IMG/VR virus record: IMGVR_UViG_3300046008_000380
Span: 1 to 39,111 of that record
From: a virus
DNA: 39,111 nt
Reading direction: 5' to 3' (one strand)
Both the position numbers and the translations under genes were made by a program. The notes beneath the pieces are model-generated. The model saw only the letters and a program-made list of their open reading frames with translations, did no database searches and had not been told where the DNA came from. This document shows positions 7,939-15,824 of the stretch, piece after piece (the first letter of the stretch is position 1; each line of letters begins with the position of its first letter).

Positions 7939-8925
7939 ATGAATGCAACAGTAACAAAACCAAAGAAAAGTATTTTAGGCGAACGAGCATATTTCAAACC
8001 GTTTCAATATCCTAAGGCGTTTGAGTTTTATGAAGAACATGAGAAGATGCACTGGCTTCCTAGTGAAGTACCATTGTCTCAGGATATTATCGACTGGAAC
8101 ACTAAGTTAAGTAAGAAAGAAAAACAATTCTTAACTCAGATTTTCCGGTTGTTTACTCAGTCTGATATTGACGTGGCTGGTGCTTACGCGACAAAATATA
8201 TTCCTATGTTCAAGTTACCTGAGATTAGAATGATGTTGTTATCATTTGCTTCTCGTGAGGCAATTCATATTCAAGCCTATAGTCATTTGATTGACACATT
8301 AGGTATGCCAGAAACTACTTACAAACAGTTTATGGATTATGAAGCTATGAAGGAGAAACATGACTTCTTCGAAGGTTTCATGGGTACAGATGAGAATCAA
8401 ATTATCCAACAGATTGCAGCATTCTCTGCTTTCACAGAAGGTATGCAGTTGTTTAGTTCTTTTATTATGTTGTTAAACTTTAAACGCTTTAATAAAATGA
8501 ACGGTATGGGTACTATGATTGATTGGTCTATTAAAGATGAATCATTACACGTAGAAGGTATGACTTGGCTGTTTAAAGAGTTCTTAAAAGAACATAGAGA
8601 TATCTGGACAGATGATCTTAAAGGTCAATTGTACACTATTGCTGAGAAGATGGTTGAGTTAGAAGATAAGTTTATTGACTTGGCTTTTGATGGTGGTGAG
8701 TTTGAAGGTTTAACGGCTGATGAAGTTAAACATTATATTCGCTATATTACTGACCGTCGCTTGATTGGTCTAGGTATGAAAGGTATCTTTAAAATCAAAG
8801 TAAATCCGTTACCATGGGTTGAAGAGATGCTAGGTGCACCTGAGCACACAAACTTCTTTGAGCAAAAGGCAACAGCTTATGCAAAGGGTTCACTAACAGG
8901 TAAATGGTCAAATGTTTGGAAATAA
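7939..8925 (+). CDS. nrdB: Ribonucleoside-diphosphate reductase small subunit
   Basis: The radical-bearing subunit, 328 residues. The EAIHIQAY stretch gives the metal ligands Glu and His and the radical Tyr in the class Ia pattern (ExxHxxxY). SFTEGMQLFSSF and DESLHVEG provide the second set of Glu and His ligands. ATG 7939 begins MNATVTKPKKSILGERAYF, a typical start, and directly follows the HNH gene. The gene appears intact despite the adjacent endonuclease. It pairs with nrdA upstream. Confidence 0.95.
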   Translation: MNATVTKPKKSILGERAYFKPFQYPKAFEFYEEHEKMHWLPSEVPLSQDIIDWNTKLSKKEKQFLTQIFRLFTQSDIDVAGAYATKYIPMFKLPEIRMMLLSFASREAIHIQAYSHLIDTLGMPETTYKQFMDYEAMKEKHDFFEGFMGTDENQIIQQIAAFSAFTEGMQLFSSFIMLLNFKRFNKMNGMGTMIDWSIKDESLHVEGMTWLFKEFLKEHRDIWTDDLKGQLYTIAEKMVELEDKFIDLAFDGGEFEGLTADEVKHYIRYITDRRLIGLGMKGIFKIKVNPLPWVEEMLGAPEHTNFFEQKATAYAKGSLTGKWSNVWK

Positions 8926-8936
8926 TGGAGATTAAG

Positions 8937-9314
8937 ATGGAAGATGTAAAATTAAGTCAAGAACAAGCAGTATTGTTATACACAGCAAAAATTACACATG
9001 CAGTAAATAAAGCTTATTGTGAGTCAATTGGAGACTTTAGTCAACTTGATTGGGACGAGTCTCCAACATGGCAACAAGAGTCTGCAATCAAAGGTGTTCA
9101 GTTTATTCTAGATAATCCAAAAGCAAAACCTTCTGCCTCGCATGAGTCTTGGCTTAAAGAGAAATATGCTGATGGTTGGCAATACGGTAAAGAAAAGAAC
9201 TCAGTACTTAAAACACACCCTTGCTGTGTACCTTATGTAGATTTACCTAAAGAACAAAAATCAAAGGACTTCATCTTTGGTGCCATTGTTCGGTCAATCT
9301 ATAATATTAAATAA
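8937..9314 (+). CDS. RyR-domain protein
   Basis: This 125-residue product contains a segment of the RyR (ryanodine receptor) repeat type: WQQESAIKGVQFILDNP, ASHESWLKEKYADGWQYG and HPCCVPYVDLPKEQKSKDF. Phages often carry such stand-alone RyR proteins; their role is unknown. The chosen ATG has GGAG at 8927-8930; an in-frame ATG at 8925 overlaps the nrdB stop. It probably belongs to the reductase operon. Confidence 0.8.
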   Translation: MEDVKLSQEQAVLLYTAKITHAVNKAYCESIGDFSQLDWDESPTWQQESAIKGVQFILDNPKAKPSASHESWLKEKYADGWQYGKEKNSVLKTHPCCVPYVDLPKEQKSKDFIFGAIVRSIYNIK

Positions 9315-9344
9315 ATAAACCAAACAACACAATAAAGGTTTATT

Positions 9345-9581
9345 TTGAAACTCGCAAAACAATTATTAGTTGATATGATTAATCAACAACCTCTCGGCCA
9401 TGTTATTGAGAGGGATGATCAGGCTCTTGATCTTATACTTTCTGATGTGAATAAGAAATACACAAATATGAAAGAAAAGTTTACGGACCGAGAACTTGAA
9501 GCAATGCTACTTGCAATTATGGCAAGACTTGAATTAAGCATTGCTATTGAAAACATAGAGGAAGATTATGCAACTGTTTAG
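9345..9581 (+). CDS. Small helical protein of unknown function
   Basis: A 78-residue protein beginning at a TTG preceded by AAAGG at 9335-9339. It appears almost entirely helical (LAKQLLVDMINQQP, DRELEAMLLAIMARLELSIA) and acidic at the C-terminus. It overlaps the next gene by 14 bases, indicating coupling. No family was recognised. Confidence 0.65.
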   Translation: MKLAKQLLVDMINQQPLGHVIERDDQALDLILSDVNKKYTNMKEKFTDRELEAMLLAIMARLELSIAIENIEEDYATV

Positions 9582-10290
9582 AAATATTAAGTCAATTAAC
9601 TTTTCATTGATTGATAATGAAGGTTCATTGGTACCAGTATCATTTACACTTGATGCTGTTGTAACTAACCAAGGTGAAGTTGCATCTATTATTACTGCTA
9701 CTAATAGTTTAGAGAATAAAGTCTTTTTAGTTGATGGTTACTCTAAGTATGAAAAGTCAAAAGCAAAGAAAGCCAATTTCTTAGTTAAGACAAATAAAAT
9801 TACATTAGACTATCCTATTGTTGAATTTGTTAATATCAAAGTTAACCAGTTTACGATTGATGAATTGACTATTGAACTTGAGCGATTAATCAATGAGAGA
9901 ACAGGCTTACAATCAAAGATTAAAGTGCATGAGAATATTCTCTTAGCTTCTAACTCTGTTGCTAAGTTCCAAACATGTTATGTTTCAAAAGACGGCATTA
10001 AGTCTATTTGTGGTGCTATTGAATTGTTTGCTGAAATTAATTCACAAGAACGATTTGATTCAATCCAATTACTAGTTCAGAAAATGGCAGATTCAATTAC
10101 TAGAACATATATCAATAATGTTACATATCTAATGACTTCAGACTTAAATGAGCAACTTGATGTTGAGTTAACCGATGAAGTTCTATTTGAAAAAGTATTA
10201 GCTAATTTCAAAACTAATCTAGAAACATTATCTATTAAGACTGTTACATTTATGACTACATCATCTGCAGGTCTAATAAAACTTTTATAA
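9568..10290 (+). CDS. Protein of unknown function (240 aa)
   Basis: A soluble protein with a beta-rich N-terminal 90 residues (SFTLDAVVTNQGEVASIITA) and a helical middle (IDELTIELERLINERTGLQSK) resembling a short coiled coil. No catalytic motif or signal peptide was seen. It starts inside the end of the preceding gene, and an early promoter follows its stop. The function is not recognised. Confidence 0.65.
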   Translation: MQLFRNIKSINFSLIDNEGSLVPVSFTLDAVVTNQGEVASIITATNSLENKVFLVDGYSKYEKSKAKKANFLVKTNKITLDYPIVEFVNIKVNQFTIDELTIELERLINERTGLQSKIKVHENILLASNSVAKFQTCYVSKDGIKSICGAIELFAEINSQERFDSIQLLVQKMADSITRTYINNVTYLMTSDLNEQLDVELTDEVLFEKVLANFKTNLETLSIKTVTFMTTSSAGLIKLL

Positions 10291-10298
10291 AATAGTTG

Positions 10299-10327
10299 TT
10301 TACAAAAAGCCTTATTAAGGATATAAT
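10299..10327 (+). promoter_or_regulatory. Early-type promoter
   Basis: TTTACA (10299-10304), 17 bp, TATAAT (10322-10327), followed by the common GTCTTTA start region. It drives the nuclease-like gene at 10360. Confidence 0.8.
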
Positions 10328-10359
10328 GTCTTTAATGAGGCTTTTAAGTATGGATTACT

Positions 10360-10848
10360 ATGTATCAATTTCCTTTATATTGTACGTCAAATGCATTAAA
10401 ACAAGGTTATATAGGTGAAGTATTAGTAGCAGATTATTTTATTAGTGAAGGTTATTCTGTAGAATGGCCAAATGATATCTATTCACCATGGGATTTAAAA
10501 ATCCATAAAGACGGTACAACTCAAACTGTTCAAGTTAAAACACAAACTCGTTATATAGTAAAGAATTCATGGAAGTTCTTTTGTAAAAGCCAACAGACAT
10601 TTAATAATATAAGAGGTAGTGATTTACTTATAGTAATTAATAGAGATACTCAAAAGAGTATGAAAATAAAAGATCCAGAATTTGCAGGTAGAGTTGTTCT
10701 TATACCTAAAAATCATGATCATAAGTGGGATGGCGAAGCATATTGGATTCCATGTGACCAAGAGTTCTTTGATATTTTTAGACTCACGGATAAACAGCTA
10801 AATATACTAAATCAATTCGATTTTGATGTTTACAGGAAAGATTTGTAG
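10360..10848 (+). CDS. Predicted PD-(D/E)XK nuclease
   Basis: A 162-residue protein with the layout of a small PD-(D/E)XK nuclease or resolvase-like fold: GYIGEVLVADYFISEGYSVE (early Glu), then PWDLKIH (metal-binding Asp) and VQVKTQT (the QxK element) near residues 45-65. The QVK motif after a D in a beta-hairpin is characteristic. It has its own early promoter. DNA cleavage is inferred from these motifs; substrate specificity is unknown. Confidence 0.65.
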   Translation: MYQFPLYCTSNALKQGYIGEVLVADYFISEGYSVEWPNDIYSPWDLKIHKDGTTQTVQVKTQTRYIVKNSWKFFCKSQQTFNNIRGSDLLIVINRDTQKSMKIKDPEFAGRVVLIPKNHDHKWDGEAYWIPCDQEFFDIFRLTDKQLNILNQFDFDVYRKDL

Positions 10849-10857
10849 TGTTATAAT
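10829..10857 (+). promoter_or_regulatory. Early-type promoter inside the 3' end of the nuclease gene
   Basis: TTTACA (10829-10834), 17 bp, TATAAT (10852-10857). The -35 box lies in the end of the preceding coding region. It drives the genes from 10879. Confidence 0.75.
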
Positions 10858-10878
10858 ACTTTATATATGGAGAAAATG

Positions 10879-11232
10879 ATGAAAAAAGAAATACCAAATA
10901 CAGCAGAAACCTATGATACAATGTTAGGTGTTAGAGATACAACTCAGGCTCCCGGTTCTTTGGCAGGTCTTTTGGGTATGGACGATACTGTAAAAGATGA
11001 AAAAGAGGAATGGAAGAAATTATGGCGAGGTATGCCAACTTTTGATAATAAGAAAGTAGTTCCACTTAAAACTCTTACAGTTAATTTTGAATCAGAAGAA
11101 CTTTATAATGAGTTTATTGAGTTGGTTGGTTTTAAAACAGTAACAGCAAAAACTAAATCTATTTGGTTCCCTGAAATTCCACGTGAGGCAAACTCACTAT
11201 TCCGCTTTGTTGATGCTTATGGAGATGAGTAA
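10879..11232 (+). CDS. Phage protein of unknown function with C-terminal KTKSIWFP motif
   Basis: A 117-residue product. The C-terminal 75 residues (WRGMPTFDNKKVVPLKTLTV ... NEFIELVG ... KTKSIWFPEIP) match a domain I recall in phage proteins, where it often accompanies ParB-like or methyltransferase domains; the N-terminus is disordered-looking. GGAG at 10869-10872 favours ATG 10879 over 10876. It overlaps the glycosyltransferase start, so it may act with the modification cassette. No activity is assigned. Confidence 0.65.
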   Translation: MKKEIPNTAETYDTMLGVRDTTQAPGSLAGLLGMDDTVKDEKEEWKKLWRGMPTFDNKKVVPLKTLTVNFESEELYNEFIELVGFKTVTAKTKSIWFPEIPREANSLFRFVDAYGDE

Positions 11233-12152
11233 TGATTGAACAAACAACTCCAAAATATCCTATCTATATCCTGAGCAAGGGTAGATATGAATATTGTCAT
11301 ACAATGAAAGCATTGGATAAGATGGGGCTTAAATATTTTGTTGCTGTTGAACCTCAAGAGTTTGAGAAGTATAAAGCAGCATTAAACCCAGACAATGCAA
11401 CAGTATTAGAACTACCATTTAGTAATCACGGTATGGGTGGTGGTCCTGCTCGTAACTGGATCTGGGAACACTCAGTTGCTCATGGTGCAAAACGTCATTG
11501 GATTTTAGATGACAATATCTCTGAGTTCTGGAGGTATCATAACAACAAACGTTACCGTTGTGAGTCTGGATCAATTTTCAGAGTTACAGAAGACTTTGTT
11601 GACCGCTTTAAAAATGTAATGTTGTCTGGGTTACAATATAAGTTCTTTGTTGTTGATAATTCTGCCGACTATCACCCATTTGTACTTAATACTCGTTTAA
11701 TGTCTTGTATTCTTATTCAGAATGATTGTCCACACAAATGGCGTGGTAAATACAACGAAGACGTAGATTTATCTATTCGAGTACTTAAAGATGGTTATTG
11801 TACTGTTCTTATGTATGCATTCTTGGCAGGTAAGATGGGTACTCAAACTCTCAAAGGTGGTAACACAGAAGAAATCTATGGTGATGGAACTTTTGAGAAA
11901 TCAAAAATGTTAGTTAATCTACACCCAGATGTTGTTGAGTTAAAACAACGATATGGTCGTTGGCATCATCATGCAGACTTATCTGGCTTTAAAGCAAATA
12001 AACTTATTCCAGTAGATAATTACGATGAAATTATCGCTAAATTACCTGAGTCAAATGAATATGGTATGATTTTTGTTAAAGATGCAGGACCAAATCAAAC
12101 AGTAATTAGTCTTAAAGATAAAAACTTTAGTGTTAAGAAGGAAGATGTATGA
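11232..12152 (+). CDS. TET-associated glycosyltransferase-type protein
   Basis: This 306-residue protein matches the TAGT family predicted to transfer sugars to oxidised or hydroxymethylated pyrimidines in phage DNA: YPIYILSKGRYEYCHTMKAL at the N-terminus, then GGGPARNWIWEHSVAHGA and HWILDDNI (the DD-type donor site) near residues 75-100, and KYNEDVDLS around 180. It is followed by three sugar-nucleotide genes, suggesting that the phage makes its own activated sugar. No hydroxymethylating enzyme is in this window, so the acceptor is unknown. Alternatively it could act on another glycan. Confidence 0.7.
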   Translation: MIEQTTPKYPIYILSKGRYEYCHTMKALDKMGLKYFVAVEPQEFEKYKAALNPDNATVLELPFSNHGMGGGPARNWIWEHSVAHGAKRHWILDDNISEFWRYHNNKRYRCESGSIFRVTEDFVDRFKNVMLSGLQYKFFVVDNSADYHPFVLNTRLMSCILIQNDCPHKWRGKYNEDVDLSIRVLKDGYCTVLMYAFLAGKMGTQTLKGGNTEEIYGDGTFEKSKMLVNLHPDVVELKQRYGRWHHHADLSGFKANKLIPVDNYDEIIAKLPESNEYGMIFVKDAGPNQTVISLKDKNFSVKKEDV

Positions 12153-12982
12153 GAATTTTGATAACTGGAGGTGCAGGTTTTATTGGCAGTAACTTATGTG
12201 AGCGATTAGTAAAAGAACACGAAGTTGTTTCAATTGATAATTACTCAACTGGTTCTATATCTAATCATGTACCTAATGTTATCTATTACAATATGAATAC
12301 AAAGGATATTTCAACATTAGATTTTAATCCAGATTTAATCTTTCATTTGGGTGAATATTCTCGTGTTGAACAATCTTTCACTGATATTTCAACTGTAATG
12401 GATTCAAACTTTACCGGAACATATGAAGTTCTTAAGTTTGCAAAGAAACATAACGCTAAATTAATCTATGCAGGTTCATCAACTAAGTTTGGTGATATTG
12501 GTTCAGACTCATCTCCTTATGCATTCACTAAAGCAACTAATACTCAGTTAGTTCAGAATTATGCACAATGGTATGGTTTGAACTATGCAATTACATATTT
12601 CTATAACGCGTATGGCAAAAATGAAATCCCTGTTGGTACTTATGCAACATTAATCGCAAAGTTTGCTACTAAATATAAGTTAGGTGAACCATTAACAGTA
12701 ACATTACCAGGAACTCAACTTCGTAACTTTACTCATGTAGATGACATTGTTGACGGTTTAGTCTTAGTTGGTTTGTATGGCTTTGGCGATGGTTATGGTA
12801 TTGGAAGTCCAGAGTCATATTCAGTATTAGAGATTGCAAATATGTTTGGTGGTACTGTAAACTTTACTCCAGAGAAACAAGGTAATCGTCTATCAGCACC
12901 TGTGTTAACTGAAAAGACTCAAGCATTGGGTTGGTCTGCGAAAAGAAATGTTAAAGATTATATTTACAAGATTAAAAATTAG
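12149..12982 (+). CDS. NAD-dependent sugar-nucleotide epimerase/dehydratase
   Basis: A 277-residue extended short-chain dehydrogenase. The Rossmann motif GGAGFIGSNL is at the N-terminus, with the active-site AGSSTKFG and catalytic YAFTK (YxxxK) around residues 110-130. This suits a UDP-sugar 4-epimerase or decarboxylase type; the substrate cannot be read. It overlaps the glycosyltransferase by an ATGA junction and precedes a UDP-glucose dehydrogenase-like gene, so the two could act in sequence on one nucleotide sugar. Confidence 0.8.
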   Translation: MRILITGGAGFIGSNLCERLVKEHEVVSIDNYSTGSISNHVPNVIYYNMNTKDISTLDFNPDLIFHLGEYSRVEQSFTDISTVMDSNFTGTYEVLKFAKKHNAKLIYAGSSTKFGDIGSDSSPYAFTKATNTQLVQNYAQWYGLNYAITYFYNAYGKNEIPVGTYATLIAKFATKYKLGEPLTVTLPGTQLRNFTHVDDIVDGLVLVGLYGFGDGYGIGSPESYSVLEIANMFGGTVNFTPEKQGNRLSAPVLTEKTQALGWSAKRNVKDYIYKIKN

Positions 12983-12991
12983 TGTTATAAT
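12963..12991 (+). promoter_or_regulatory. Early-type promoter
   Basis: TTTACA (12963-12968) lies in the end of the epimerase gene, 17 bp before TATAAT (12986-12991). It drives the dehydrogenase gene at 13016. Confidence 0.7.
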
Positions 12992-13015
12992 GATATTTTA
13001 TATGGAGAGTAATGT

Positions 13016-13864
13016 ATGTTAAAAATTGGTATTATTGGTAATGGATTTGTAGGAAAAGCCGTTGATGCTGGATTTACTAAAGATGTTGAGAAGTATTTGG
13101 TAGATCCATTACTTGGTACTACAATTGATTCTATGTATAGTCATTTCTTACCTGATATTATTTTTGTTGCTGTGCCAACTCCAATGGGTGAAGATGGTAC
13201 TATTGATGCAACAATTATTGAGTCTGTATTTGTTGACTTGGGTGCAGAAGAACACCAACCAATTGCAGTTATTAAGTCAACTGTTACTCCAGAAGTACTT
13301 AAGAACATTAAGTTAATCTATCCTAATGTTGTCTTTAATCCTGAGTTTTTAACAGAACGTAATGCTGCTTATGATTTTATTAATGCAGATATGTTAGTAC
13401 TTGGTGGTAATCAAGAAGATTGTGAACGCGTTAAAGAAATTTATGACCAACATTCTATCTGTGAACCTTGTCCTACATATTACATGGACTTGCAGGCTGC
13501 TGCAATGGTGAAATACACATTGAATTCATTCTTGGCAACTAAAGTACTTTTCTTTAATAAAATTAAAGATATCTTTGATGCAACCGGTACTGAATTGCAT
13601 TGGGATGACTTTACATCTATTGTGGGAACCGACCAACGTATAGGTAAATCTCATATGAAAGTTCCGGGACCGGATGGCCGTAAAGGTTATGGTGGTGCCT
13701 GCTTCAGTAAAGATCTACCAGCGTTAGTAAAATATGCAGATAATGTCGGAATTGATTTTAAACAATTAAAAGAAACAATTAGATCTAACCAAGAAATAAG
13801 AAATCAATATTCTGAATTAGACGCACGAGAAATTGCACAAAATATTAATTTTAATGTTGTTTAG
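13016..13864 (+). CDS. Short UDP-glucose/GDP-mannose dehydrogenase-like protein
   Basis: A 282-residue protein with the NAD-binding GIIGNGFVG start and a catalytic cysteine motif GYGGACFSKD. These are the N-terminal and central domains of the family that oxidises UDP-glucose to UDP-glucuronate. The usual C-terminal UDP-binding domain of about 100 residues is missing, and the protein stops soon after the central helix. It may act as a compact enzyme or depend on its neighbours. GGAG precedes the ATG, and a hairpin follows the stop. Confidence 0.8.
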   Translation: MLKIGIIGNGFVGKAVDAGFTKDVEKYLVDPLLGTTIDSMYSHFLPDIIFVAVPTPMGEDGTIDATIIESVFVDLGAEEHQPIAVIKSTVTPEVLKNIKLIYPNVVFNPEFLTERNAAYDFINADMLVLGGNQEDCERVKEIYDQHSICEPCPTYYMDLQAAAMVKYTLNSFLATKVLFFNKIKDIFDATGTELHWDDFTSIVGTDQRIGKSHMKVPGPDGRKGYGGACFSKDLPALVKYADNVGIDFKQLKETIRSNQEIRNQYSELDAREIAQNINFNVV

Positions 13865-13875
13865 GTAATATAGAA

Positions 13876-13903
13876 AATCCAAGATCTTTATAGGTCTTGG
13901 ATT
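13876..13903 (+). terminator. Hairpin after the dehydrogenase gene
   Basis: AATCCAAGATC pairs with GGTCTTGGATT (11 bp with one G-T) around a TTTATA loop. No T-tract follows, so it may be a terminator or a processing/stability hairpin. Confidence 0.5.
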
Positions 13904-13944
13904 CACTGCTTCAACATTTGATTTCAGGACAAAAGTGCAGTAAG

Positions 13945-13983
13945 TATAAATATATATTATAACTCATTTAAGGATTATAATAT
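13945..13983 (+). promoter_or_regulatory. Late promoter plus start-site hairpin for the GIY-YIG gene
   Basis: TATAAATA (13945-13952) is an exact late box. Just downstream, ATATTATAA (13954-13962) is complementary to TTATAATAT (13975-13983), placing the AAGGA ribosome binding site in the loop and the ATG in the stem. Late RNA should begin within the 5' arm and so lose part of the hairpin. Confidence 0.6.
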
Positions 13984-14677
13984 GTATGGCTATATCTATA
14001 AAACTACAAATCTTATTAACGGCAAGACTTATATAGGGCAGAAAAAATCTTCGAAGTTTGAAAAATCATATTATGGATCTGGATTATTAATTTCAAGAGC
14101 AGTTGAAAAATATGGAATAGAAAATTTTAAAATTGAAATATTATGTTGGGCTCTTTCAAAAGAACACTTAGATGAACTAGAAATATTATTAATAGAATCA
14201 AATTCAGTAAATGAAAATTATAATATAGCAAAAGGTGGTGATGGAGGTGATACAACATCAAATAATCCTAATAAACTTGAAATAATAGAAAAAAGAAAAG
14301 AAGGTATAAAGAAATTTAATGAATCTCTTTCAGATGAGTATTGGGTTGAAAGAAATATTAAAATAAGTAATTCTAAAAAAGGGAAAAGTAATGGTAGAGA
14401 TGGTTATAAACACAACCAAGAAACTAAAGATAAAATTAAATTAGCTAATCTAATTTCTAATAGTGGTGAAAATTGGACAGAAGAAAGAAGAAATAATTTT
14501 CTTGCTGCAATGGAAAAAAGAAGAGGTGTCACAAATAAAACATCAAAAATATTTAAAAAGGTTATTATTGATGGTATTATTTACTTAGATATAAAAGTAG
14601 CAGCAAAAGAACTTATTTTAACAAAAACAACTATATATAACTGGATAAGAAATGGAAAGGCAAAATATATTGATTGA
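13982..14677 (+). CDS. GIY-YIG homing endonuclease
   Basis: A 231-residue Seg-type endonuclease. YGYIYKTTNLINGKTYIGQK supplies the GIY and YIG elements at the N-terminus, followed by YYGSG, the helix containing RAVEKYG and the ENYN/AKGGDGG segment. The C-terminus is a basic helix-turn-helix-like region (VAAKELILTKTTIYNWIRNG). It is inserted between the dehydrogenase and cytidylyltransferase genes, and its last bases overlap the latter's start. It is strikingly AT-rich and Lys/Asn-rich, like the other endonuclease genes here. Confidence 0.9.
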   Translation: MYGYIYKTTNLINGKTYIGQKKSSKFEKSYYGSGLLISRAVEKYGIENFKIEILCWALSKEHLDELEILLIESNSVNENYNIAKGGDGGDTTSNNPNKLEIIEKRKEGIKKFNESLSDEYWVERNIKISNSKKGKSNGRDGYKHNQETKDKIKLANLISNSGENWTEERRNNFLAAMEKRRGVTNKTSKIFKKVIIDGIIYLDIKVAAKELILTKTTIYNWIRNGKAKYID

Positions 14678-15101
14678 TAATAGAAAAGGAAAGATAGGAT
14701 TTGTTGCAAGTTCTTTTGATCTCTTACACAGTGGGCATGTCATAATGTTGAAGGAGGCAAAAGATGCATGTGATTGGTTAATTGCTGCAGTGCAGGTTGA
14801 TCCAACTCATGATAGACCTGCTAAAAATAGACCAATACAATCTATTGTTGAGCGAGTAATTCAGGTTCAAGCAGTACGCTATGTTGATGAAGTTATTGTT
14901 TACTCAACAGAAAAAGACTTAGAGGACTTATTACTAATGTTACCTATTGATGTTCGTATTCTTGGAGAAGAGTACATGCATTCAGAGTTTACTGGTAAAA
15001 AGATTTGTGCTGAAAAGAAAATTGATTTAGTTTTTAATAAAAGAGAACACTCATTCTCTACATCAGAATTACGAAAAAGAGTTGCGGCATCAGAGCAATA
15101 G
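14652..15101 (+). CDS. Nucleotidyltransferase of the glycerol-3-phosphate cytidylyltransferase type
   Basis: A 149-residue protein with the SFDLLHSGHV motif (HxGH nucleotide-binding signature) near the N-terminus and the C-terminal FSTSELRKRV matching the STS/TxxxxRI element of the TagD/HldE-like family. These enzymes activate a phosphorylated sugar or polyol with CTP. ATG 14652 lies inside the end of the GIY-YIG gene, implying that the endonuclease supplies its upstream context. It may complete the sugar cassette with the epimerase and dehydrogenase; the substrate is unknown. Confidence 0.8.
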   Translation: MERQNILIDNRKGKIGFVASSFDLLHSGHVIMLKEAKDACDWLIAAVQVDPTHDRPAKNRPIQSIVERVIQVQAVRYVDEVIVYSTEKDLEDLLLMLPIDVRILGEEYMHSEFTGKKICAEKKIDLVFNKREHSFSTSELRKRVAASEQ

Positions 15102-15104
15102 TTG

Positions 15105-15143
15105 TTTACAAGTAATGGTTTTATGTAATATAATATATAAATG
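15105..15143 (+). promoter_or_regulatory. Early-type promoter overlapping a late-like box
   Basis: TTTACA (15105-15110), 18 bp, TATAAT (15129-15134), then TATAAATG (15136-15143), which matches the late consensus at 7 of 8. It serves the clpP-like and clamp genes, which may be needed in both phases. Confidence 0.55.
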
Positions 15144-15170
15144 TTGTATCTTTTATAATATGGAGTTTAA

Positions 15171-15824
15171 ATGAATAAAAAACAAGGTATTGGTGAATTA
15201 GAAGTCAATGAAGAAATCCTTGCCAAAATAACAAACTCAGATTATTTCATTAATGATTCCATTCACTCTGGTTCAGTACATGATATTATTTCTGGTATTA
15301 TTGAGGCTAATGCTGATATTGCTGCAGTCACATTAACTGAGGGTGAATTCTTATATCCAATTCGCATCTTCATCAACTCAGAAGGTGGTAGTCTTTCTGA
15401 TGCATTCTCACTGATTTCAGTAATGAAATCATCAGTTATCCCAATTATTACTATTGCTCTAGGTGATTGTTCATCATCAGCACTTATGATTGCAATGGCA
15501 GGTGATGTTCGGTATGTAAGTAAATACTGCAGCATCTTATCTCATCAATATTCTATGTCTATGGGCATGGCAAAATATGTTGATATTAAGTCTCGTATTA
15601 AAGACAATGACTTAACGGCAAATCGTATTGTAGATCTATACACAGAATGCACAGGTTTGTCTGCCGATGTTGTAAATGAACACCTCTTAAAAGCACATGA
15701 TGTTTTCTTGACGGCAGAGGAAGCATTAACTTATAACCTATTTGATGAATACTTTGAAAACTTCGGTCAAATAGTTCCAATTATCCAATCAACAACACAG
15801 GAAGAAACAGATGAAGATCTCTAA
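15171..15824 (+). CDS. clpP: ClpP-like serine protease
   Basis: A 217-residue ClpP-family protein. IRIFINSEGGSLSDAFSL is the oxyanion/strand region, GDCSSSALMIAMAG holds the nucleophile serine, SHQYS the catalytic histidine, and EEALTYNLFDE the aspartate region. T4-like phages use ClpP-type proteases in head maturation or with host Clp ATPases; which applies here is unknown. It overlaps the clamp gene by 14 bases. Confidence 0.85.
   Translation: MNKKQGIGELEVNEEILAKITNSDYFINDSIHSGSVHDIISGIIEANADIAAVTLTEGEFLYPIRIFINSEGGSLSDAFSLISVMKSSVIPIITIALGDCSSSALMIAMAGDVRYVSKYCSILSHQYSMSMGMAKYVDIKSRIKDNDLTANRIVDLYTECTGLSADVVNEHLLKAHDVFLTAEEALTYNLFDEYFENFGQIVPIIQSTTQEETDEDL

Noticed and set aside
7764-7997. 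Minus-strand frames opposite genes (for example 7764-7997, 22424-22711, 33053-33259)
   Set aside because: They overlap well-supported plus-strand genes, have no start signals and resemble no family.
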